Below are positions 1 through 5,317 of a stretch of 6,493 nt of DNA, piece by piece (position 1 is the stretch's first letter; each line of letters begins with the position of its first letter). Origin of the DNA: JBLFWJ01 sp047611425 (GTDB taxonomy: Bacteria > Bacteroidota > Bacteroidia > UBA10329). The stretch spans positions 1 through 6,493 of the forward strand of contig JBLFWJ010000177.1 in assembly GCA_047611425.1 (NCBI GenBank), in the 5' to 3' direction. Both the position numbers and the translations under genes were made by a program. The notes under the pieces were generated by a model, which had not been told where the DNA came from, did no database searches, and was given only the letters and a program-made list of their open reading frames with translations.

Positions 1-408
1 CACGACAGCTGGAAGTCTATTTCTATCGCTATCTGTTAAAACAGGAACAAATTCATGATCAGCTCGACCTCGCTGCTCGGTCTTTTTATAGGTCGTTCCC
101 TTGTAAATAACGCTATCCATAGCAGGATCAAAACGATAGCAGTTGAATTTTTCATTCAACATAGCAACCAGACTACTATCCTCAAGAAAGCTATACATCT
201 TGCCCATCATTTCTTTAAACCTATCATCATCCTCCATGCCTCTCATCATATCATCTTCACTATCCTTTATAAAAATAAAGGAGGGCTTGTCTTCCTTTTC
301 TATAGCAGATTCAAAACTGGCCATATCTAACCATTTGATAGTGTCTTGACCTTTGCAGAAACAAGTGCATACAAGGAATAAGACAATTGAAAAAAGTGAT
401 TTATTCAT
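1..408 (-). CDS. Exported thioredoxin-fold-like protein, N-terminal part (runs off the left edge)
   Basis: Reading the minus strand from the ATG at 406-408 gives 136 codons with no stop before the window edge. Residues 1-21 (MNKSLFSIVLFLVCTCFCKGQ) look like a Sec signal peptide, with cleavage probably before QDT. The mature part starts DTIKWLDMASFESAIEKEDK and continues with a hydrophobic strand PSFIFIK, a helix region, then LNEKFNCYRFD and a possible cis-proline segment RLPAVV at the edge. That order resembles periplasmic thioredoxin-like proteins of Bacteroidota (IKWxxFEEA, KPIFID, LNExFxCxKxD, YPT). Where those carry WCxxC, this one has DSEDDMMRG, so a dithiol redox role is unlikely if the fold is right. 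It starts 24 bp after the stop of the icmF fragment, in the same direction, and has no clear ribosome-binding site. The coding call is fairly secure; the fold is inferred from sequence pattern alone. Confidence 0.72.
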   Translation of the reverse strand, partial: MNKSLFSIVLFLVCTCFCKGQDTIKWLDMASFESAIEKEDKPSFIFIKDSEDDMMRGMEDDDRFKEMMGKMYSFLEDSSLVAMLNEKFNCYRFDPAMDSVIYKGTTYKKTEQRGRADHEFVPVLTDSDRNRLPAVV

Positions 409-432
409 GTGATTTGTTATTGATGTGATTAT

Positions 433-1294
433 TTACATATTCCTTCTATACTGCCCTCCAACCTCGAACAGCGCATCGGTAATCTGTCCTAGAGAACAGT
501 GCTTAGCGGCTTCCATCATTTCGTCAAACATATTTGAGTTTTGAATGGCTGCTTTTTGCAAACCTTCAATCGCTGCCTCAGCCTTTTGTTTCTTAGACTT
601 GTGTAGGTTCTCTAGCATGGATATTTGGTACTGCTTTTCCTCTTTAGTTGCTCCAATCACCTCTTTAGGAAGGATGGTTGGAGACCCCTTACTACTTAGG
701 TAAATATTCACCCCAATAATAGGGAATTCGCCAGTATGCTTTAGTGTTTCATAGTAAAGGCTTTTCTCTTGGATCTTACTATGTTGGTACATGGTTTCCA
801 TGGCTCCCAATACGCCACTTCTTTCGGTAAGTCGATCGAACTCCATTAATACGGCCTCTTCTACCAATTCAGTTAATTTCTCAATGATGAATGCACCCTG
901 AATAGGGTTTTCATTCTTGGCCAGTCCAAGCTCCTTGTTTATTATGAGCTGGATGGCCATTGCCCTGCGAACGCTTTCCTCAGTTTGTGTGGTAATCGCC
1001 TCATCATAGGCATTAGTGTGCAGTGAGTTGCAATTATCGTAGATCGCATAAAGTGCCTGCAACGAAGTACGGATATCATTGAAATCAATCTCCTGTGCGT
1101 GCAGGCTTCGCCCACTCGTTTGGATGTGGTATTTGAGCATTTGCGCTCGTGGATTAGCACCATATTTATGCTTGAGTGCCTTGGCCCAAATCCTTCTGGC
1201 CACACGTCCGATCACCGCATATTTAGGGTCGATTCCGTTGCTGAAAAAGAAGCTCAGATTTGGCCCGAACTTATTAATGTCCATGCCTCGGCAG
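433..1294 (-). pseudogene. icmF: icmF 3' fragment, long copy (C-terminal ~286 residues of acyl-CoA mutase)
   Basis: The minus-strand frame ending at TAA 433-435 encodes a protein that aligns without gaps, at roughly 88% by eye, to the C-terminal part of the mutase at 5318-6493. It runs from RGMDINKFGPN to the shared end EVGGQYRRNM. Homology stops abruptly at about 1290-1296, where a plus-strand SRAP gene fragment begins. The frame stays open to 1572, but the extra ~92 residues are only the antisense of SRAP and match nothing expected of a mutase. The fragment lacks the B12-binding and GTPase domains and the first half of the mutase barrel, including the NFYSVSISGYH substrate segment, so it cannot be an active mutase. 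It has no internal stop or frameshift, which suggests recent truncation. A 50-residue stretch (LKYHIQTSG to YDEAITT) is identical to the other copy, yet its DNA differs at many silent positions. Confidence 0.88.
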
Positions 1295-1710
1295 ATGACA
1301 TCAATGCTGCAGTTGACGCGTACAACAAGCGTTTCAATCCACTTTACCCAGAACCAAGAGTTGAACACAATTACCATGTTAGTGGGTTTGAGCATCCGTT
1401 GGTTCCAGTGGTTCATGTTGTGGATGGAAAGATTCAAATTGAGCCGATGTATTGGGGATTGATTCCGCATTGGAGCAAAGACCGAGATCTGGCCCACAAA
1501 CTCTGGAACAACACGATAAATACACGTTCCGAAACCATGTTTGACAAGCCGTCTTATCAAGGGCTGGCTCAATATCGAAGAGGAATTATTTCAGTCAACT
1601 CCTTCTTCGAGTATCATCATCTGAACAAGGCAGCCTACCCTTTTGACATTCGACCAAAAGAGGGCGAAACGTTGACCATGGCGGTTCTTTGGGATGAATG
1701 GACTGATGGA

Positions 1711-1728
1711 TTTCGGTTTCGGTTTCGG
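1711..1728. repeat. Hexamer tandem repeat (TTTCGG)3
   Basis: Three perfect consecutive TTTCGG units lie exactly where SRAP similarity ends. In frame they encode the unnatural-looking stretch FRFRFRF. They could mark slippage or a repair scar at the deletion point. Confidence 0.8.
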
Positions 1729-1763
1729 TTCATTGTTGGAAGATAGCGGATCTCTGCTACATC

Positions 1764-1793
1764 TGTCGGGGCGTTCCGCGGAGCGCCCGTACA
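1764..1793. repeat. GC-rich imperfect palindrome inside the SRAP remnant
   Basis: The 20-bp core GGGCGTTCCGCGGAGCGCCC (1769-1788) is palindromic except for one T/G pair. After a 2x2 mismatch the symmetry extends through TGT/ACA to 1764-1793. It is much richer in GC than the surrounding DNA and sits in the ~90-bp stretch that replaces the missing SRAP segment. It resembles a REP-type or small mobile palindrome, but no second copy was noticed in the window, so its class is unknown. Confidence 0.6.
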
Positions 1794-1913
1794 CGCGTCC
1801 GTTGGCGATGAACCAAAAGCGATTGAAAGATTCGATTATCCTGAGCTGGCCTTGGTGATAGAGTTGGAGGATATTCTTTGATCAGACAGGAGTTGATATT
1901 CAATTCTAGAAAA

Positions 1914-2888
1914 TCAATCCTCCTTAATAATTCTCTTAGTCCCAATCCCCTCCTCTGATGTGAGTTGAAGGATGTACGTTCCACGTGGCAAATCTGGCAG
2001 CCCTAAATCGAATGAACCGGCAGAAGTGTTTCTTGAATCGATGGTTTTGCCTTCTAAATTGATAAGGTCGATTTTCGCATCTACAGGAATTGAAATAGTG
2101 AAGTCTCCTGAACTAGGGTTAGGATAGACCCCTATTTTATCAGACAATATTTCGTTCACGCCAGCAGGATTGGTAGAGAAATCATAAGAAAATAGACAAG
2201 ACCCGTTGTCCAATTCCACATTCAGGCTACCACCCATTGTGTTGTCCCAAATTACTCTGGCGGTATTTGTTCCTTGACCCGAAACAATTGCACCTCCAAT
2301 ACAGGTCCATGTAATATCATAACCACCGATGGCTGGGAAACTGTAAGGATAATCAAGGATTGGCTCGACAGTTATAGGACCGGTTATGACTACTCCAGGA
2401 TCAAGAAAATCTGTTTCAATCATAACGATTCCAATTGAATCCAGAGAATTTAGTTGGTTGCAAACGCTGGATACACTCATTATTTGAAACTCATAATCTC
2501 CGGGGGCAAGATTCTCAAATTCCAATTCAATGTCTGCATCGCTTGCGATACCAGTAACTGCGGTAAAGCCGCCATCTCCCGATAGCTTGTATGATACTGG
2601 CAACTGCACAGGAAAAATGTGACCGGATACAGTGACCTTACCATCCATTGCTACACCGCACGTTACATTTTGCCCTGATATAGTTAATGACCCACATGCC
2701 GATCCAGCAGCAAACTCCATTGACTCACCAGATAATTTAAGGGGATGCCTAGTTTCGTTTAAGTTCTCGAGGTCAAAAAAGTTTATCCTGTTGTTTGGGC
2801 TTGCGTTAGTTGCTATAGAATGAATAATTGAATATGCCGCAAGTGATAGGCCGATGATTGCCAATAAATTAAGAGTATATGTTTTCAT
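1914..2888 (-). CDS. Secreted protein with T9SS type A C-terminal sorting domain
   Basis: A 324-residue protein starting at ATG 2886-2888. Residues ~5-28 form a hydrophobic signal peptide (LNLLAIIGLSLAAYSII). Residues ~35-165 are beta-rich and unrecognised, with several Cys residues (C65, C77, C143). Residues ~168-232 (GPITVEPILDYPYSFPA, DITWTCIGG, ARVIWDN, SLNVELDNG) resemble the PKD-like modules common in Bacteroidota surface proteins. Residues 249-324 form a clear T9SS type A sorting domain: IGVYPNPSSGDFTI, VDAKIDLINLEGK, LPDLPRGTYILQLTSEEG and a terminal TKRIIKED. Such proteins cross the outer membrane by type IX secretion and are released or anchored at the cell surface after cleavage of this domain. 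No enzymatic motif is visible, so the role of the mature part is unknown. It lies 44 bp after the ligase gene in the same direction, with its own candidate promoter over the ligase stop. Confidence 0.9.
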   Translation of the reverse strand: MKTYTLNLLAIIGLSLAAYSIIHSIATNASPNNRINFFDLENLNETRHPLKLSGESMEFAAGSACGSLTISGQNVTCGVAMDGKVTVSGHIFPVQLPVSYKLSGDGGFTAVTGIASDADIELEFENLAPGDYEFQIMSVSSVCNQLNSLDSIGIVMIETDFLDPGVVITGPITVEPILDYPYSFPAIGGYDITWTCIGGAIVSGQGTNTARVIWDNTMGGSLNVELDNGSCLFSYDFSTNPAGVNEILSDKIGVYPNPSSGDFTISIPVDAKIDLINLEGKTIDSRNTSAGSFDLGLPDLPRGTYILQLTSEEGIGTKRIIKED

Positions 2889-2927
2889 GGATCGGAATAA
2901 AAAGGCTGTTAGGTTTATTTCTTAATC

Positions 2928-2959
2928 CAAATTTATTCATTCTTCCGCATCAGCATCAA
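2928..2959 (-). promoter_or_regulatory. Candidate Bacteroidota-type promoter of the T9SS cargo gene
   Basis: On the minus strand TAAATTTG (2935-2928) fits the Bacteroidota -7 consensus TAnnTTTG. A TTG (2959-2957) lies 21 nt upstream, inside the 17-23 nt spacing known for Flavobacterium promoters. The -7 element overlaps the ligase stop codon and lies about 40 nt before the cargo ATG. It is a pattern match only; such motifs also arise by chance in AT-rich DNA. Confidence 0.5.
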
Positions 2960-4609
2960 GTTTTCTTTCGCTTCCTCGAAATCTGGATTTATTCGGATAG
3001 CCTGTTTTAGCAGTTTTTCTGCTTTTTCCTCGTCAAATGGTGATAGTGAAACGGCAAAGTTGTTTAATACGTGATGATTGTATGGATTGATCGAATACGC
3101 CCTTTGAAACTCAGTAACGGATAGTTTTAATTCTCCAAGCTGTTGATGTGCATTTCCAGCATACCACGTTAATGGGACTAGCGTATTATCAAAAGTGAAC
3201 ATTGGGTTTTCCGCTCGGTTAGCAAGTTCGATTACGTTCTCATGTTTTCCTTCTTTTCTAGCATCTAAAAGTTCGGTTGTCAATATTTCACCGTTAATAC
3301 GAAGGGCTGAAATGCCAATGGAAAAGCAAATGCAAATGATTCCAACCAGAAGTAGTTCTCGTTTAACCACAACAGACGTTTGCCTTGATTTGGCACAATT
3401 CGAATTGCAACTTGCTCCGGCCAAAATAAGACCGACCAACACCATATGTTCTGGGCGCGAGTTTGGGAAATCAAAGAACATGACTATCATGTATGCTATT
3501 AATGAAGCCAAAATCAGCGGGGAAAACCAATCCGTCAGTCTATAAACTTGTTTGGAGTAGGTTGTTAAAAGTTGCGCAAACGGAAGGATGAATAAGAGTA
3601 CCCCCAAGATTCCCAACTCAAAATATGCCTTGAGGTATTCGTTGTGAACATGAAAAAAGATGAAGCTTTCTTCACGAATCCTTGCTATATCTGGCAAGCC
3701 ACCAGATGGGAATAAAAGGGGCCAATTACCCGCCCCTTTGCCAAGGAAGTAATCTTGATTTACTAGGCTTAAAGTTGTGTGCCAAATCTTAATCCTTTCT
3801 TGGGCTGATTCTGATTCAACCATTTTTGAAAAAAAGTCATCGGGGATAATTCCTAAGCCAGAAAATGACACGGTGCTAACCAACACTAAAAGAATGATTA
3901 CCCAGTAACGAGACTTCTCCCGAAAATACAATGTGACCCATCCGATTAAGCCAATCAAGGAGCCTATGGTTAGGCCTAGCAAAACAGACCGTGATTGAGC
4001 GAAACCTATTGATACAAGGCTGATGGTAATAATCACTGCAGCGCAAATCGTTTGTTTTCGGCAGGCAGTATTTCTTAATTGGGCAAGAAGTATAATTAGC
4101 AATAGTGTGAATGAGGAAAATAAATTCTTGTGACCTGATAAAGAGGTTAACCCATATAGTTGGGTTCTACCAATCATGTCAATATTTGACAGTTGCCAAT
4201 AGAATACGCCTTGGTAAATGATTGCCAGAACTGCCACAGAATAGAAGCCCCAAACCTTGCCTTTTTGATTTGTGTGCCAGGCTAATCCCAGTATGAATGC
4301 CGCAAAGAGTAGAATTGTTTTTTGGGCATCATATATAAGAAGTAAAGAGTTTTCGGCCCAAATCATTGAAATGAATTGCAACAGGAAATAGAGTGTAATT
4401 GCAATTAAAATTGATCTGGCATTATGACCAATGGTAATCAGCTTGCTTTTGAATATCAGCCATGCAAACGAGATAAACGCAATACAGCTAAAACCAACAA
4501 GTCGGTTTAGGTAGGTATTGTCCAAAAGCTGTGGACTGACCCAACAAAACACAAATACACCTATCGAACACCCTAAAAGGTTGATTAGATTGGTGATTCG
4601 GTTATCCAT
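2933..4609 (-). CDS. O-antigen ligase family (Wzy_C/WaaL-like) membrane protein with C-terminal TPR-like tail
   Basis: A 558-residue polytopic inner-membrane protein with about 11-12 hydrophobic segments between residues 8 and 435. Diagnostic pieces of the O-antigen ligase/polymerase family are GHKNLFS (159-165), AQSRSVLLGL (204-213) with its conserved Arg, RIKIWHTTL...YFLGKGAGNW (272-296) and a long periplasmic loop ending in HVHNEYLKAYFELGILG (320-336). Family members transfer or polymerise lipid-linked glycans on the periplasmic face, either onto lipid A-core or onto proteins; the acceptor cannot be read from sequence. Residues ~445-555 form a soluble helical tail resembling tetratricopeptide repeats (WYAGNAHQQLGELKLSVTEF, AYSINPYNHHVLNNFAVSL, AEKLLKQAIRINPDFEEAKE), as in many Bacteroidota homologues. 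The ATG start at 4607-4609 precedes a natural first membrane segment. No glycosyltransferase or transporter genes lie beside it, so it is isolated from any polysaccharide cluster here. Confidence 0.9.
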   Translation of the reverse strand: MDNRITNLINLLGCSIGVFVFCWVSPQLLDNTYLNRLVGFSCIAFISFAWLIFKSKLITIGHNARSILIAITLYFLLQFISMIWAENSLLLIYDAQKTILLFAAFILGLAWHTNQKGKVWGFYSVAVLAIIYQGVFYWQLSNIDMIGRTQLYGLTSLSGHKNLFSSFTLLLIILLAQLRNTACRKQTICAAVIITISLVSIGFAQSRSVLLGLTIGSLIGLIGWVTLYFREKSRYWVIILLVLVSTVSFSGLGIIPDDFFSKMVESESAQERIKIWHTTLSLVNQDYFLGKGAGNWPLLFPSGGLPDIARIREESFIFFHVHNEYLKAYFELGILGVLLFILPFAQLLTTYSKQVYRLTDWFSPLILASLIAYMIVMFFDFPNSRPEHMVLVGLILAGASCNSNCAKSRQTSVVVKRELLLVGIICICFSIGISALRINGEILTTELLDARKEGKHENVIELANRAENPMFTFDNTLVPLTWYAGNAHQQLGELKLSVTEFQRAYSINPYNHHVLNNFAVSLSPFDEEKAEKLLKQAIRINPDFEEAKENLMLMRKNE

Positions 4610-4652
4610 AGTTTACGCCTAATTTGGGCTCCGCCAGCCTGATGAACGTGGC

Positions 4653-4745
4653 TTACATATTTCTTCTATACTGCCCTCCAACCTCGAACAGGGCATCGGT
4701 AATCTGCCCAAGTGAGCAATGCTTGGCCGATTCTGTTATGCTCAT
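4653..4745 (-). pseudogene. icmF: icmF 3' fragment, micro copy (30-codon frame)
   Basis: Codons on the minus strand from 4732 to the TAA at 4653-4655 read ESAKHCSLGQITDALFEV then GGQYRRNM, matching the last ~25 residues of both other icmF copies. Its DNA is a mix. The TAA stop and the CCTCCAACCTCGAACA segment are as in the copy at 433-1294, while CTGCCCAAGTGAGCA is as in the copy at 5318-6493. The frame extends to an ATG at 4743-4745 that overlaps the toxin stop (TGA 4744-4742) as ATGA, giving a 30-codon frame starting MSITESAK. It is most likely a junction remnant rather than a gene. Confidence 0.85.
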
Positions 4746-5026
4746 CCTATTCTCTGTTGTGTATTCACCAATCCAATTACAAAAACGGTGTCTTTCTCAT
4801 TGTCAATTTTGAGAACCACCTTATAGCCTTTGAATATCATGTCTCGGTATTGCATATTCTCAAAGTAGATGGATTGTCTATGCAGCATTGGGTTTTTAGC
4901 CAGCTTTTTAGTCTGACTCAGAATATCATTTTTGAATTTTCAGGCTGCACTCGGTTTGTCGCGAGCAATGTAATCGACCTGTTCGTTCAGTTGCTCAACA
5001 AACGCATCAAGCAATTCAACCTTCAT
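4742..5026 (-). pseudogene. RelE/ParE-family toxin with an in-frame TGA at codon 29
   Basis: The minus-strand frame starts at ATG 5026-5024, overlapping the antitoxin stop by 11 bp, the usual antitoxin-toxin layout. It reads MKVELLDAFVEQLNEQVDYI, ARDKPSAA, stop (TGA, 4942-4940), then KFKNDILSQTKKLAKNP, HRQSIYFENMQYRDMIFKGY, KVVLKIDNEKDTVFVIGLVN and TQQRIG, ending at TGA 4744-4742. The total of 94 sense-plus-stop positions fits the normal ~90-100 residue length. The pattern DKPSAAxKF, RxSIYF, RDMIFKGYxVV matches RelE/ParE-superfamily toxins, which cleave ribosome-bound mRNA or poison gyrase. The stop falls where relatives usually carry Arg or Lys, so a single CGA-to-TGA change is a simple explanation. 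The remaining frame is undamaged, suggesting a recent loss or a sequencing error. Which subfamily it belongs to is not decidable here. Confidence 0.85.
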
Positions 5027-5249
5027 GCTTTCGGATGGTCTTTTCGAAAATGGCATCCGCCTCTTCAACCGAATAGGTTTTGGCTTTACCATTTTCTAAT
5101 CGGTAAGCCTGTTTGTGGAGGTCTTCCTTTTGTTTGGTAAAATCAGCGGTTTCTTCAATCACTTCCAAGTCTTCCGCATCAAACTGTCCCAAAAGCTTGA
5201 GGAATTTGTCCAAGACCTTATCACTCACACGAAGTTTTACCGTTGCCAT
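5016..5249 (-). CDS. Antitoxin of the adjacent RelE/ParE-like module
   Basis: A 77-residue small acidic protein: MATVKLRVSDKVLDKFLKLL, then GQFDAEDLEVIEE, TADFTKQKEDLHKQAYRLEN and GKAKTYSVEEADAIFEKTIRKHEG. I chose the ATG at 5247-5249; a TTG two codons upstream (5253-5255) is also in frame but less likely. The short N-terminal strand followed by helices could be a DNA-binding dimer, and the charged helical C-terminus ending YSVEEADAIFEKTIRKHE is typical of the toxin-binding half of antitoxins. Its stop overlaps the toxin start by 11 bp, so the two are probably translationally coupled. Antitoxins of this kind usually repress their own promoter; a strong inverted repeat lies 24 bp upstream. With the toxin frame broken, it may now be an orphan antitoxin. 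Confidence 0.82.
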   Translation of the reverse strand: MATVKLRVSDKVLDKFLKLLGQFDAEDLEVIEETADFTKQKEDLHKQAYRLENGKAKTYSVEEADAIFEKTIRKHEG

Positions 5250-5266
5250 AGCCAATCTGCTTTACT

Positions 5267-5274
5267 CAAAGTTA
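5267..5274 (-). promoter_or_regulatory. Candidate -7 element of the antitoxin-toxin promoter
   Basis: On the minus strand TAACTTTG (5274-5267) matches the Bacteroidota -7 consensus TAnnTTTG. It lies 17 bp before the antitoxin ATG and overlaps the end of the inverted repeat at 5273-5317. No clear -33 TTG was found at the right spacing. The short leader it implies is unusual but tolerable. Confidence 0.42.
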
Positions 5275-5317
5275 AGGTTTTGATGCATCGGTAAAGGTTT
5301 GATGCATCAAAACCTTA
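5273..5317. repeat. 17-bp perfect inverted repeat, 11-nt spacer: likely antitoxin operator or icmF terminator
   Basis: The arms TAAGGTTTTGATGCATC (5273-5289) and GATGCATCAAAACCTTA (5301-5317) are exact reverse complements around an 11-nt spacer. Each arm carries a GATGCATC core, so the site is also a near direct repeat (AAGGTTTTGATGCATC and AAAGGTTTGATGCATC). It fills the gap between the icmF stop and the antitoxin gene and touches the candidate -7 element, as expected of a repressor operator. It could also form an icmF transcript hairpin, but no T-run follows on the minus strand, which argues against a classic intrinsic terminator. Confidence 0.8.

Larger units (their letters stand above)
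1294..1881 (+). pseudogene. SRAP domain (YedK/HMCES-like) protein remnant, lacking start and most of the C-terminal part
   Basis: The plus-strand frame reads SADDINAAVDAYNKRF, then YHVSGFEHPLVPVV, WGLIPHWSKD, NTRSETMFDKPS and NSFFEYHH. These are the successive conserved blocks of SRAP proteins, which crosslink to abasic sites in single-stranded DNA through Cys2. The counterparts of the conserved Asn (NTRSE, codon 1519-1521) and Glu (FFEYH, codon 1609-1611) are present. The N-terminal Met-Cys is missing because the gene is joined at about 1294 to the antisense of an icmF fragment; no plausible start lies close to the join. After VLWDEWTD (about 1708) the expected ~70-residue segment with the conserved His and RMP motif is absent. 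In its place are a TTTCGG repeat, a stop (TAG 1744-1746) and a GC-rich palindrome. The same frame then resumes with GDEPKAIERFDYPELALVIE and ends at TGA 1879-1881, which looks like an SRAP tail. Without the nucleophile and the His region it should be non-functional. Confidence 0.85.

Noticed and set aside
55..349. Overlapping plus-strand short frames
   Set aside because: The minus strand carries a continuous frame with a signal peptide and thioredoxin-like pattern over the same bases; the plus-strand frames are its shadows.
525..532. TATGTTTG on the minus strand as a promoter for the thioredoxin-like gene
   Set aside because: It matches TAnnTTTG but lies 117 nt upstream inside the icmF coding sequence (codons for NMFD), so chance is likely.
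1295..1572. Minus-strand N-terminal extension of the icmF fragment as a novel fused domain
   Set aside because: It is the exact antisense of the SRAP coding blocks, has no mutase similarity, and the icmF homology ends sharply at the junction.
1882..1913. Weak hairpin (TTGA-TAT-TCAA) between the convergent SRAP remnant and T9SS gene as a bidirectional terminator
   Set aside because: The stem is only four firm base pairs and there is no clear T-run on either strand.
4621..4652. GGCT/AGCC hairpin between the micro icmF copy and the ligase start as a terminator or attC-like site
   Set aside because: The stem is only four base pairs, has no T-run, and lacks the paired core sites of an integron cassette.
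4712..5140. Plus-strand 142-codon frame across the toxin-antitoxin region
   Set aside because: It lies antisense to the recognisable toxin and antitoxin, and its translation has no recognisable pattern.
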